64,000 nt of DNA from Streptomyces sp. CB02980 (GTDB lineage: Bacteria > Actinomycetota > Actinomycetes > Streptomycetales > Streptomycetaceae): positions 124,001 to 188,000 of the forward strand of contig NZ_JACSCH020000006.1 in the NCBI RefSeq assembly GCF_014451325.2, written 5' to 3'. Position 1 is the stretch's first letter; each line of letters starts with the position of its first letter. Shown here piece by piece: positions 17,418 to 25,563 of the stretch. The position numbers and the translations under genes were made by a program. The notes beneath the pieces were generated by a model. It did not search any database. It worked only from the letters and a program-made list of their open reading frames with translations, and was not told the DNA's origin.

Positions 17418-20400
17418 TCAGCGCAGCCGCTGGCTGATCACCTTCGAGACGCCGTCGCCCTGCATGGACACGCCGTACAGCGCGTCCGCGACCTCCATGG
17501 TCCGCTTCTGGTGGGTGATCACGATCAGCTGCGAGGACTCCTGGAGCTCCTGCATGATCCGGATCAGCCGCTGGAGGTTGGTGTCGTCGAGCGCCGCCTC
17601 GACCTCGTCCATCACGTAGAACGGGCTGGGCCGGGCCTTGAAGATCGAGACCAGCAGCGCCACGGCCGTCAGCGAGCGCTCGCCGCCGGAGAGCAGCGAG
17701 AGCCGCTTGACCTTCTTGCCGGGCGGGCGGGCCTCCACCTCGACGCCGGTGGTGAGCATGTTGTCGGGGTCGGTGAGGACGAGCCGGCCCTCGCCGCCCG
17801 GGAAGAGCCGCGAGAAGACGCCCTCGAACTCACGGGCCGTGTCCCGGTAGGCCTCGGTGAAGACCTGCTCGACCCGCAGGTCGACCTCCTTCACGACCTG
17901 AAGCAGATCGGTCCGGGTCTTCCTCAGGTCCTCCAGCTGCTCGGAGAGGAAGCGGTGCCGCTCCTCCAGCGCCGCGAACTCCTCGAGGGCCAGCGGGTTG
18001 ACCTTGCCGAGCTGGTGGTACGCCCGTTCGGCCGCCTTGAGGCGCTTCTCCTGCTCCGAACGGATGAAGGGGCGCGGCTCGTCTGCCTCCGGGGAGGCCG
18101 TGGCCTTCAGGGAGCCGGTGGCCTCCGGGGAGTCCGTTCCCCTCGGAGAGTCCGTGGCCTTCAGGGAGTCGGTGTCCTCCGCTCCCCCGACGGTCGGCGA
18201 TGGCGGCACGGGCTGGTCCGGACCGTACTCGGCGACCAGCGCGGTCGCCTCCACGCCGAACTCCTCCAGGGCCTTCGCCTCCAACTGCTCGATCCGCAGT
18301 CGCTTCTCCGCGCCGAGGACCTCGCCCCGGTGCACGGAGTCGGTCAGCTTGTCGAGTTCCGCCTTGAGGTCGCGGCCCCGGTTCCGGGCGGCCGTCAGGC
18401 CCTCCTCCCGGTCGGCCCGCGCCGCCTGCGCCACCACCCGCTCCCGCTCGGCGCGGACGAGCGACACCTCGATGTGGGCGAGGAGGCTGCGGGCGCCCGC
18501 GGCGACCGCGCCCGCGACCCGCTCCTCGTGGCGCAGCCGGGCGCGGCGCTGCTCGGCACGCGCGCGTGCCTCCCGTTCGGCGCGGGCGGCCCGGTCGAGC
18601 GAGTCGGCCCGCCCGGCGAGCCCCTTGACCCGCTCCTCGTGGGTACGGACCTGGAGGCGGGCCTCCATCTCGGTCTGGCGCGCGTTGGATCCGTCGATCG
18701 CGAGCCGGTCGCGGGTGGCGGTGTCGGGTTCCTCGTCCCCGCCCTCCCCGAACGCCGCGGCCTCCTGGGCGACCAGCAGCCGTTCGGCGAGTTCCTCCGC
18801 CTCGGCGGTCGCCTTCTCCAGGGCCTCCTGGGCGCGGGCGGCGGCGGCCGCGGTCCGCTCGGCCTCCCCTGCCGCTCCCCTGGCCTGGCCGGCGAGCCGG
18901 CCGAGCTGCTGGGCGACGGCGGACTTCTCACGTTCGGCGGTACGGCGAAGGGTGTCGAGTTCCTCTACGAGCGCGCCGGCGGTACGGCGACGCTCGTCGG
19001 CCCGGCTCTTGGCGGCCGCCGACTCCTCGCACCGTACGGCGAGTTCGTCGAGCTCGGCGGCGGCCTCGTCGACCGAGGCCTGGACTTCGAGGAGGCTGGG
19101 CGCGCCCGCGGAGCCGCCCTGGGCGAAGTGCGCCCCGAGCAGGTCGCCTTCCAGGGTGACGGCGGTCGACGCGGGCCGGCTCCTGACGAGCTCGGCGGCC
19201 TGGTCCAGGTCGTCGACGACGACGACTCCGGCGAGCAACCGGCGGACGGCTCCCATGAGTTCGTCGGGCCCTCGGACGAGGTCGGCGGCGTACGGGTGCC
19301 GCTCGGCCTCGGGGGGCCCGGTCCCTCCGGAGCGGTCGGGTTCGGGGACTCCGGTCAGGAGCAGGGACGCGCGGCCGGCGTCCTGCTTGCGCAGCAGGCG
19401 GAGGGCTTCGGCGGCGGCGGAGGGGCCGGTGGCGGCGATCGCGTCGGCCGCGGCGCCGAGGGCGGCGGCGACGGGGATCTCGTATCCGGGGGTGACGGTG
19501 AGAAGTTCGGCGGCCGGGCCGAGGAGTCCGCTGAGTCCGGCGGTCAGCAGGGCTCCCGTGCCGTCCTTGCGGCGCAGTCCGAGGGCGAGGGTCTCGTGCC
19601 GGGCCTGGGTCGCGGCGCGGCGGCGTTCGACGGTGGCGGCGGCCTCACGGGCGGCGCCGAGCGCGGCCTCCGCTTCGGCCAGCTCGCGCCGGGCAGCCTC
19701 GTACCGCTCGCCGTGCTCGGTGTCCGCGGCGTCCAGGCCGTCGACCTCGGCCTTGAGCTGCTCGTACTCCTCCTGGGCGGTGACCGCCCGCTCCCCCGCC
19801 TCGTCGCGGGCGGCGGCGAGCCGGTCGATCTCGGCCTGGGCTGAGGCGGCGCGCGAGCGGGCCGCGTTGACCTGGCCGTGGAGGCGGGCGAGGCCCTCAC
19901 GCCGGTCGGCGAGGGCGCGGGCCAGGTCCTTGAGGCGGCGCTCCTCGGACGCGAGCGCCTGTTCGAGCTCGGTGCGGTGGGCGACGGTGTCCTCCAGTGC
20001 GCGCTCGGCCGCCTCCAGGGCGGCCTCCAGCTCCGCCTCCTGCTCGCGGACACGGGCCGCCTCGCGCTCCAGGTCCTCCGGGTCGCGGCCGCGGCGTTCC
20101 TCGGCGGGTGCGGCGGTGGCGCTCTTCACGCGCGCGTCGGCCAGGGAGACCGTGCCGCGGACGCGTTCGGCGAGCTGGGAGAGGGCGTACCAGTTCTGCT
20201 GGGCGCGTTCGAGACGGGGCACGAGCGCGCGCGCCTCGGCCTCGAGGGTGGCCTCGCGGGCGAGCGCGGTCCGCAGTTCGCTCTCGGTGGCCTCCTTGCG
20301 GGCGAGCAGGGCCGCTTCGTCGGCGACCTCGGCGGTGAGGGCCCGCTGGAGGCGGACGAGGTCGTCGGCGAGGAGGCGGAGCCGGGCGTCGCGCAGGTCG

Positions 20401-21059
20401 GCCTGGATGACGACGGCGCGGCGGGCGACGGCGGCCTGCCGGCCGAGGGGCTTGAGCTGGCGGCGCAGTTCGTCGGTGAGGTCCTGCACGCGCGCGAGGT
20501 TGGCCTGCATCGCGTCGAGCTTCCGCAGCGCCTTCTCCTTGCGCTTGCGGTGCTTGAGGACTCCGGCGGCCTCCTCGATGAAGGCGCGGCGGCCCATCGG
20601 GTCGGCGTGCAGCACAGAGTCGAGCTGCCCCTGGCCGACGATGACGTGCATCTCGCGTCCGATGCCGGAGTCGGAGAGCAGGTCCTGGAAGTCGAGCAGC
20701 CGGCAGGTGTCGCCGTTGATCTGGTACTCGCTGCTGCCGCCGCGGAACATGATGCGGGTGAGCGTGACCTCGGCGTAGTCGATGGGCAGCGCGCCGTCGG
20801 AGTTGTCGATGGTGAGGGACACCTCGGCACGGCCGAGCGGGGGGCGCCCGGTCGTGCCGGCGAAGATGACGTCCTCCATCTTGCCGCCGCGCAGCGACTT
20901 GGCGCCCTGCTCGCCCATGACCCAGGACAGGGCGTCCACGACGTTGGACTTGCCCGATCCGTTGGGGCCCACGACACAGGTGATTCCAGGTTCGAACCGC
21001 AGCGTGGTGGCCGAGGCGAACGACTTGAATCCGCGGAGGGTCAGGGCCTTGAGATGCAC
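17418..21059 (-). CDS. smc: Chromosome segregation protein SMC
   Basis: A 1213-residue structural-maintenance-of-chromosomes ATPase that compacts and segregates the nucleoid with ScpAB. The N-terminal head has GPNGSGKSNVVDAL (Walker A, about residues 32-45), two long coiled coils surround a central hinge near residue 520-640, and the C-terminal head carries LLSGGERSLTAVALL and YVMDEVEAALD. The GTG at 21059 starts the conserved HLKALTLRGFKSF. Unusual: residues 963-992, in the distal coiled coil before the C-terminal head, are five tandem copies of a hexapeptide like TDSPEA encoded by an 18-bp repeat. Confidence 0.97.
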   Translation of the reverse strand: MHLKALTLRGFKSFASATTLRFEPGITCVVGPNGSGKSNVVDALSWVMGEQGAKSLRGGKMEDVIFAGTTGRPPLGRAEVSLTIDNSDGALPIDYAEVTLTRIMFRGGSSEYQINGDTCRLLDFQDLLSDSGIGREMHVIVGQGQLDSVLHADPMGRRAFIEEAAGVLKHRKRKEKALRKLDAMQANLARVQDLTDELRRQLKPLGRQAAVARRAVVIQADLRDARLRLLADDLVRLQRALTAEVADEAALLARKEATESELRTALAREATLEAEARALVPRLERAQQNWYALSQLAERVRGTVSLADARVKSATAAPAEERRGRDPEDLEREAARVREQEAELEAALEAAERALEDTVAHRTELEQALASEERRLKDLARALADRREGLARLHGQVNAARSRAASAQAEIDRLAAARDEAGERAVTAQEEYEQLKAEVDGLDAADTEHGERYEAARRELAEAEAALGAAREAAATVERRRAATQARHETLALGLRRKDGTGALLTAGLSGLLGPAAELLTVTPGYEIPVAAALGAAADAIAATGPSAAAEALRLLRKQDAGRASLLLTGVPEPDRSGGTGPPEAERHPYAADLVRGPDELMGAVRRLLAGVVVVDDLDQAAELVRSRPASTAVTLEGDLLGAHFAQGGSAGAPSLLEVQASVDEAAAELDELAVRCEESAAAKSRADERRRTAGALVEELDTLRRTAEREKSAVAQQLGRLAGQARGAAGEAERTAAAAARAQEALEKATAEAEELAERLLVAQEAAAFGEGGDEEPDTATRDRLAIDGSNARQTEMEARLQVRTHEERVKGLAGRADSLDRAARAEREARARAEQRRARLRHEERVAGAVAAGARSLLAHIEVSLVRAERERVVAQAARADREEGLTAARNRGRDLKAELDKLTDSVHRGEVLGAEKRLRIEQLEAKALEEFGVEATALVAEYGPDQPVPPSPTVGGAEDTDSLKATDSPRGTDSPEATGSLKATASPEADEPRPFIRSEQEKRLKAAERAYHQLGKVNPLALEEFAALEERHRFLSEQLEDLRKTRTDLLQVVKEVDLRVEQVFTEAYRDTAREFEGVFSRLFPGGEGRLVLTDPDNMLTTGVEVEARPPGKKVKRLSLLSGGERSLTAVALLVSIFKARPSPFYVMDEVEAALDDTNLQRLIRIMQELQESSQLIVITHQKRTMEVADALYGVSMQGDGVSKVISQRLR
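18084..18173 (-). repeat. Five tandem 18-bp repeats inside smc
   Basis: Five in-frame 18-bp units (18156-18173, 18138-18155, 18120-18137, 18102-18119, 18084-18101) encode TDSLKA, TDSPRG, TDSPEA, TGSLKA and TASPEA. The array is Thr/Ser/Pro-rich and would break coiled coil, so it probably forms a flexible loop. Confidence 0.9.
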
Positions 21060-21198
21060 GCCCGGGACTCTACCGGGGCTCGCGCGTTTCACCCGCGAAG
21101 GTGTAGGGCAGATCCTCGGGTGAGGAGGGGTGGGACGGGAGGGGAACGGCGGGTGAAAGAAAGAAGGGACGCCGAAGCGCCCCTTGCATGTCTGCTCC

Positions 21199-21263
21199 GC
21201 CGGCGTGAGTGTTCAGTTGGCTCGACCGGCATGAGTGTCCATGCGGCCGTGCCGGCGTGAGTG
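21199..21263. repeat. Three 13-bp direct repeats at 26-bp period
   Basis: The motif gCCGGCgTGAGTG occurs at 21199-21211, 21225-21237 (two changes) and 21251-21263, exactly 26 bp apart. It sits between the smc start and the stop of the 72-residue coiled-coil gene. Confidence 0.7.
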
Positions 21264-21293
21264 GTCCCCACCTGGCCCCTCGGGGCTGGGTTG

Positions 21294-21512
21294 TCAGGTG
21301 AGCGCAGGCTCCGCCTGGGGTACGTCGAGGTCGATGCTGTTCAGCAGTGACTCTCCCTGGTGCTGAGCGGCGGCAGCGGCAAGCGAGTCGTTCTCGGACT
21401 GGATCCGTACCAGCTCGGATTCCAGGTCCTGGACGCGCTGCTGAAGCCGTCGCATCTCGGCGAGGAGTCGCGGGTCGGAGCCGCCGACGTAACCGAGAAG
21501 CGCCTTTGCCAT
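21294..21512 (-). CDS. Small coiled-coil protein of unknown function
   Basis: A 72-residue soluble protein starting MAKALLGYVGG. Residues 12-45 (DPRLLAEMRRLQQRVQDLES and the following ELVRIQSENDSLA) form a heptad-patterned coiled coil; the C-terminal 25 residues are Gln/Asp/Ala-rich. The ATG at 21512 is preceded by GGAGG at 10 nt, whereas the frame upstream has no ribosome site. It lies on the same strand directly upstream of smc, 234 nt away. I do not recognise a named family; similar short proteins at this position are, from memory, conserved in Streptomyces. Confidence 0.75.
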   Translation of the reverse strand: MAKALLGYVGGSDPRLLAEMRRLQQRVQDLESELVRIQSENDSLAAAAAQHQGESLLNSIDLDVPQAEPALT

Positions 21513-21902
21513 GATGGATGGTCCTCCACAATGAGTGACCGACCGAAGCGGTTGGGTCGTGAGGGATTTCGCACCCGCGGTGCTCGGCAGTACTGCTTGT
21601 CGTGCCGGTTCCACTGCCAAACAGCTAAGGTGCGCGGGGCTTCCAGAGTCTCACCAAAAAGTTTGACGGTCAACACGATCACGCCCCGTTTGAAGGGCCG
21701 ACCGAGGAGTCCCGGGCCGCTCAGTGGGCGGCGGGGCCTCATGAACTCGGTGCCTCAGGGCGTCGCGATCATCCTTACCCGGCAGCCTTCCATGACGGGC
21801 GCCCCTTGGCAACCACCAGGCGGTTTCCCCGCCACCCGGCTGTTACCGCGCGTCCTTTCGAGGCCCCACTCGGTCACCGGAAAGGGTGCCGGAGAGTGAT
21901 CG
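21513..21902. other. Intergenic region between the coiled-coil gene and acylphosphatase
   Basis: These 390 nt hold no gene I can support. The segment 21600-21690 is AT-richer and probably holds the promoter of the coiled-coil gene. No terminator-like hairpin was seen for the acylphosphatase gene. Confidence 0.5.
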
Positions 21903-22184
21903 TCAGCGGATGGCGAAGCCGTCGTAGCCACCGCGCGGGGTGGCCCAGATCTCAGTGACACCGTCCACGCGCCCGGGTGTGTCGGAGGAGTGGAGCCAGG
22001 CGAGCAGACGGTGGCAATTCTCACGCGCCCCTTCGGCCACCACCTGTACCCGGCCGTCGTCGAGGTTCAGGGCGAAGCCCACCAGGCCGCCGATCTCCAA
22101 AGCGTTTGCCCTGGTGAACCAGCGGAAGCCCACTCCCTGTACCCGGCCGCGTACCCAGGCGGTCATCCGAACGTCGTCACTCAT
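21903..22184 (-). CDS. Acylphosphatase
   Basis: A 93-residue enzyme hydrolysing acyl phosphates such as carbamoyl or acetyl phosphate. It has the canonical length and both signatures: GRVQGVGFRWF (active-site Arg, about residues 13-23) and the strand with the catalytic Asn in GFALNLDDGRVQVVAEG. The C-terminal GGYDGFAIR matches the family end. The ATG at 22184 is the only sensible start. It is a single gene divergent from the CAP-domain protein. Confidence 0.93.
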   Translation of the reverse strand: MSDDVRMTAWVRGRVQGVGFRWFTRANALEIGGLVGFALNLDDGRVQVVAEGARENCHRLLAWLHSSDTPGRVDGVTEIWATPRGGYDGFAIR

Positions 22185-22386
22185 GCCTGCACGCTAACGG
22201 GCGGATTGCCAGATGAGCACATCGCCCCCGGCTCGCATGGACTACAGTCCCGACCGAACATGCCTCACCCGTTCGGACCCGCCCTGTTCGACCGCCGGTC
22301 CGAAACGGTACCGACAGCAAAGATCAGCAAAGGCCGCAGGGCCGGCACAGGACCACAGCAGGACCAGCAAGAGGAAGGCAGACCAG

Positions 22387-23340
22387 ATGGGACGCCACCG
22401 TCGCGCCGGAGCCGCACCCGCCGCAGAAGACTACGCGGACGGTTCGGACCGCCGTCACCGGGGTACCCGCCGCAGGCGGCGCGGCCCCGTGCGCACCGGC
22501 CTGCTCGGAGCCTCCGCCGCCGTCGCGGTGGGGGCCATCGCCGTCGCCTCGGGCCTGCTGCCCGGCGGGGACACCTTCACGGTCGGCAGCGCGGGCACGA
22601 GCGAGCGCCCGAGCGAGTCCCGGCAGGCGCCGGAGCTGACGACGCAGGGCGGGGCCACGCAGACCCCGACCGGTGACTCGGGCAGCGCGCGTACGAGCAC
22701 GAAGGCGAGCGCGGGTACGGACAAGGGCAAGGCGGCCTCGCCGTCGGCGACCCCGTCCACGAAGCCGACCCCGAAGGCGACGCCGACCCCGTCGAAGACG
22801 CCCACCAAGGCCGCGACGAAGACGCCGACGAAGCCGCCGGCCCCGAGGAAGACCACGGCCGCGCCCTCCACGAAGGCCCCCGCGCCGAAGCCGGAGCCGA
22901 AGCCCGACCCGACGACCGAGGCTCCGGTCGAGACGACCGCGGCCCCCTCCACCGCCGACCGCGGCGTGGCCGCCGAGGCGGAGGTCGTCCGTCTGGTGAA
23001 CGTCGAGCGCGCCAAGGTGGGCTGCTCCCCGGTGAGCGCGGACGCCCGGCTCGCGGCACTGGCCGGGGCGTTCAGCTCGGACATGGCGGCCCGCGGCTTC
23101 TTCGACCACACGGACCCGGACGGGGCCACCCCGTGGGCCCGCGCCGAGAAGGCGGGCATCTCGGGCCTCGGCGGTGAGAACATCGCCCGCGGCCAGGCCG
23201 ACGCGGCGGCCGTGATGGAGTCCTGGATGAACAGCGACGGCCACCGCGCCAACATCCTGAACTGCGACTTCACCACCCTGGGCGTAGGCGTCCACTTCGC
23301 CGACGGCGGCCCCTGGTGGACCCAGGACTTCGGCTACTGA
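22387..23340 (+). CDS. Membrane-anchored CAP/SCP-domain protein
   Basis: A 317-residue protein expected outside the cell membrane. A basic N-terminus (RRHRGTRRRRRG) precedes one hydrophobic anchor (residues 37-59). A 125-residue Pro/Thr/Lys-rich wall-spanning linker with TPTPSKTPTK-like repeats (about 65-190) leads to a CAP domain (196-317). The domain shows VVRLVNVERAKVGC, FFDHTDPDG, GGENIARGQ and HRANILN, which supply the typical His and Glu cavity residues. The ATG at 22387 has a purine-rich AGAGGAAGG upstream. Bacterial CAP proteins have diverse or unknown functions; substrate unknown. Confidence 0.88.
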   Translation: MGRHRRAGAAPAAEDYADGSDRRHRGTRRRRRGPVRTGLLGASAAVAVGAIAVASGLLPGGDTFTVGSAGTSERPSESRQAPELTTQGGATQTPTGDSGSARTSTKASAGTDKGKAASPSATPSTKPTPKATPTPSKTPTKAATKTPTKPPAPRKTTAAPSTKAPAPKPEPKPDPTTEAPVETTAAPSTADRGVAAEAEVVRLVNVERAKVGCSPVSADARLAALAGAFSSDMAARGFFDHTDPDGATPWARAEKAGISGLGGENIARGQADAAAVMESWMNSDGHRANILNCDFTTLGVGVHFADGGPWWTQDFGY

Positions 23341-23368
23341 GTTTTCCGGCAGGTCACTGCACATGCAT

Positions 23369-23411
23369 GTGGGCCGCCCCGGGGCCGTGATCGGCGCCTG
23401 GGGCGGCTCAC
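23369..23411. terminator. Terminator-like hairpin between the CAP gene and the orphan gene
   Basis: A 12-nt arm at 23369-23380 pairs with 23400-23411 with two mismatches, around a 19-nt loop, between convergent genes. There is no T tract. Confidence 0.5.
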
Positions 23412-23432
23412 ACTGCGTCTGCGGCCTACTGC

Positions 23433-23885
23433 CTAGCGGCCGTAGAGGTGCCTTCGCACCAAGGGGTCGTGCTCCAGAACGAAGTCCGAGACCTTCCAGA
23501 AGTCGTTCAGCAGCGAGTGCTGAAGCGCCGCTTCCCGATCGAGCTTGCGCCCGAACAGCGGGCCATCCGGATGCGCGAGGCCGGCGCTCACCAAAGTCGA
23601 AGCAGGGGAGGTCTGTCCCTGCACAGGCCCGACCCGGCAGCCGAAGGCGACATGATCGGTCCACTCGTCAGGACCGACACCCCAGGTGCCGAAGATGACG
23701 TCGATCCACGCGTCGTGGTCCCGATCCGTGTGGTGATAGCAGTCGGCGAAGTACACGGCGTACGGGGCACCGTCCGCGTAGACGAAGTCCCAGGACCGTT
23801 CCTTGAGGGCGTTGCAGCAGTCGCAGGTGAACTCACGGGTCTGACGGGCGTCGGGGCTAAAGGTCAGCAGCATGCCGGCCATCAT
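23433..23885 (-). CDS. Hypothetical protein with CDCC motif
   Basis: About 150 residues that I do not recognise. It starts MMAGMLLTFSPDARQ, has a CDCC cluster near residue 23, then a hydrophobic/aromatic core (FVYADGAPYAVYFADCYHH), a second cysteine (GCRVGP) and a C-terminal LVRRHLYGR. The cysteines and paired histidines suggest metal binding, but this is inference. Start choice is uncertain: 23885 or 23873, as the ribosome site is weak; the frame remains open to 24179 but that part has the look of antisense. The gene converges on the CAP gene and diverges from the small Cys3-His gene. It may be horizontally acquired. Confidence 0.6.
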   Translation of the reverse strand: MMAGMLLTFSPDARQTREFTCDCCNALKERSWDFVYADGAPYAVYFADCYHHTDRDHDAWIDVIFGTWGVGPDEWTDHVAFGCRVGPVQGQTSPASTLVSAGLAHPDGPLFGRKLDREAALQHSLLNDFWKVSDFVLEHDPLVRRHLYGR

Positions 23886-24083
23886 GCTCGACGCCGTGAC
23901 CTCGGATTCCAGTGGGCCCGGACGCGAGGATGTGCCGGCGCCAGTGCCATGCCAACAGGCTGGGAAAGCGTGCGCCCCAGCGCGCCGACCAGGAGCGACC
24001 GTGCTTCGGTGTGCGCCTTCCCCGCGTCTCCGGCTCCTGAAAGGCTTGCTGGTCCGAAGGCTCACCGGCGCTGAGGGGGAAGC

Positions 24084-24257
24084 GTGGCAACGACGCAGTC
24101 CAGGTGTGGAGCACCGACGGAGAAGGGGACCAGGTGCCGACGGCTCGCCATGATCGGAGCTTCCCGGTGCGACCGCCATCGGGGCGACTGGTCCTCATAC
24201 ACGATCCAGCAGCGCAAGGAAGCCGAGCGCAAGGCGAAGGCCAAGCGGAAGAAGTGA
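24084..24257 (+). CDS. Small Cys3-His protein, 57 residues
   Basis: GTG at 24084, with GAGGGGGAAGC just upstream, opens a 57-codon frame ending at TGA 24255-24257. The protein shows CGAPTEKGTRCRR followed by RCDRHRG: Cys8, Cys18, Cys29 and His32, a spacing resembling small zinc-binding proteins found in actinobacteria and phages. The tail is highly basic and helical (QQRKEAERKAKAKRKK). A terminator hairpin follows at 24328. Function unknown; nucleic-acid binding is an inference from the metal site and basic tail. The motif and terminator argue that it is real despite its size. Confidence 0.6.
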   Translation: MATTQSRCGAPTEKGTRCRRLAMIGASRCDRHRGDWSSYTIQQRKEAERKAKAKRKK

Positions 24258-24327
24258 CAAGGCGCAGGTCAGGGGCCTCGCCCTCACTTCTTCGACTCCT
24301 GAGCCGGTAGCCCTGCTGGACGAGTGA

Positions 24328-24360
24328 AAGGGCCCGTCGCCTTCTCGGTGGCGGGCCCTT
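24328..24360. terminator. Bidirectional terminator
   Basis: A 14-bp stem (24328-24341 with 24347-24360, two G-T wobbles) and 5-nt loop lie between the small plus-strand gene and the convergent flavodoxin-like gene. Confidence 0.8.
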
Positions 24361-24383
24361 CGCGTACGTCACGGCACGGGACC

Positions 24384-24968
24384 TCAGGCGGCGGCCTTGC
24401 CCGCCGCGAAGGTTCGGGCCGTCACGGCGACGCGGTGGCCGAGGTGTTCGGCAGTGGCGATGTCGGCCTTGTGGACGCCCTCGGGACCCAGGTCGGCCGG
24501 GGTCTGGCCGGCGGCGCCGGAGAAGAAGCCGAGGCGGTTGATGTCGTTCTCGGAGGCCTCGCTGGTGTTCCAGCCGGGCTTGAGGCCGAGGTTGATCCAG
24601 TTCATGCCGTGCTGGCCGGCGAGGATCTGGAAGTACTGCAGGGTGTGCAGCTTGTCGCCGCTCTTGGAACCGGAGTTGGTGAAGCCGGCGGCGAGCTTGT
24701 CCAGCCAGGTGTCGGCGAACCAGCGCTTCGAGGAGTTCTCGGCGAACTGGTGGAAGGCACCGGAGGCGGTGCCCATGTAGGTCGGGGAGCCGAAGACGAT
24801 CGCGTCGGAGGCGTCGAGCAGCTCCCACTCGGCCTCGGTGATCCCGTCGACCTTGATCAGGTGCACGGTGGCGCCCGCCTCGACGGCACCGTCGCGGACG
24901 GCCTCGGCCAGGACCGCGGTGTGGCCGTAGCCGGAGTGGTAGGCGATGGAGACGACGGGGGTGGTCAC
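24384..24968 (-). CDS. NAD(P)H-dependent FMN reductase / WrbA-like flavodoxin
   Basis: A 194-residue flavodoxin-fold protein of the NAD(P)H:quinone oxidoreductase type. Phosphate-binding loop HSGYGHTAVLAEAV (about residues 10-23) and the FMN-side FGSPTYMGTASGAFHQF segment are visible. It probably reduces quinones by two electrons, limiting oxidative stress. The GTG at 24968 has a good GAGGAG site. It is divergent from an HxlR-type regulator 128 nt away, which probably controls it in response to electrophiles or quinones, a common arrangement for this gene pair. Confidence 0.85.
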   Translation of the reverse strand: MTTPVVSIAYHSGYGHTAVLAEAVRDGAVEAGATVHLIKVDGITEAEWELLDASDAIVFGSPTYMGTASGAFHQFAENSSKRWFADTWLDKLAAGFTNSGSKSGDKLHTLQYFQILAGQHGMNWINLGLKPGWNTSEASENDINRLGFFSGAAGQTPADLGPEGVHKADIATAEHLGHRVAVTARTFAAGKAAA

Positions 24969-25033
24969 AAGAGGCTCCTCGAACGAGAACAGGTCTGTGG
25001 GGACACCCAGAAGTAGAGCACTAACTTTTCGAT

Positions 25034-25057
25034 AGCGCAATCTGTTGGCTAGCGCAT
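25034..25057. promoter_or_regulatory. Direct repeat in the divergent flavodoxin/HxlR promoter
   Basis: TAGCGCA occurs at 25034-25040 and 25051-25057, 17 bp apart, in the AT-rich spacer between the two divergent starts. It is a plausible binding site for the adjacent HxlR-type regulator. Confidence 0.35.
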
Positions 25058-25096
25058 GTCTGGCAGTGAGCGCTGTGCGAGAGTACGGTGGAGGGT

Positions 25097-25483
25097 ATGA
25101 CTGACGACCTCGCCTACGACGTGTTCGCGCGCGCCTGCCCCTCGCGCGGCACGCTGGAGCACGTGACGGGCCGCTGGGGCAGCCTGACGCTCGGCGCCCT
25201 GTACGACGGGACGTTCCGGTTCAACGAACTGCGGCGCCGGGTCGACGGCGTGAGCGAGAAGATGCTGTCGCAGACCCTGCACGCGCTGGAGCGCGACGGA
25301 CTGGTCCATCGCGAGGCACAGCCGACGAATCCGCCGCGGGTCGACTACCGGCTCACCCCGCTCGGCCGCGAGATCGCGGAGCGGCTGATCGGCCTGATCG
25401 AGCTGGTGGAGGGCCGGATGCCCCAGGTCGAGGCGGCCCGGGAGAGTTACGACGCGGAGCGCGCGGCCCCGGTCGGCGCCTGA
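25097..25483 (+). CDS. HxlR-family winged-helix transcriptional regulator
   Basis: A 128-residue regulator beginning MTDDLAYDVFARACPSRGTL. It shows the HxlR pattern: a cysteine near the N-terminus (Cys14), GRWGSLTLGALYDGTFRFNELRRRVDGVSEKMLSQTL as the winged helix, and the wing VDYRLTPLGREI. Family members with this cysteine often sense quinones, aldehydes or disulfide stress. The start is uncertain: GTG at 25088 is in frame, while the GGAGGG is very close to the ATG at 25097. It is divergent from the flavodoxin-like gene. Confidence 0.85.
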   Translation: MTDDLAYDVFARACPSRGTLEHVTGRWGSLTLGALYDGTFRFNELRRRVDGVSEKMLSQTLHALERDGLVHREAQPTNPPRVDYRLTPLGREIAERLIGLIELVEGRMPQVEAARESYDAERAAPVGA

Positions 25484-25498
25484 TCCTCCGACACGCGC

Positions 25499-25563
25499 GC
25501 GACGTCAGGCGCTTGCGACGTCAGGCGCTTGCGACGTCAGCCCGATCGCGACGTCAGGCGCTC
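25499..25563. repeat. Four tandem 16-17-bp repeats across the mutM stop codon
   Basis: The unit GCGACGTCAGGCGCTT occurs at 25499-25514 and 25515-25530, a variant at 25531-25547, and again at 25548-25563. The last copy contains the mutM stop codon (25554-25556). The array lies between convergent genes. Confidence 0.9.

Noticed and set aside
23857..24828. Long minus-strand frame through the accessory island into the flavodoxin gene
   Set aside because: It is out of frame with the true flavodoxin gene and lacks domains and a ribosome site.
25499..25563. CRISPR array
   Set aside because: The repeats are adjacent with no spacers and no cas genes are near.
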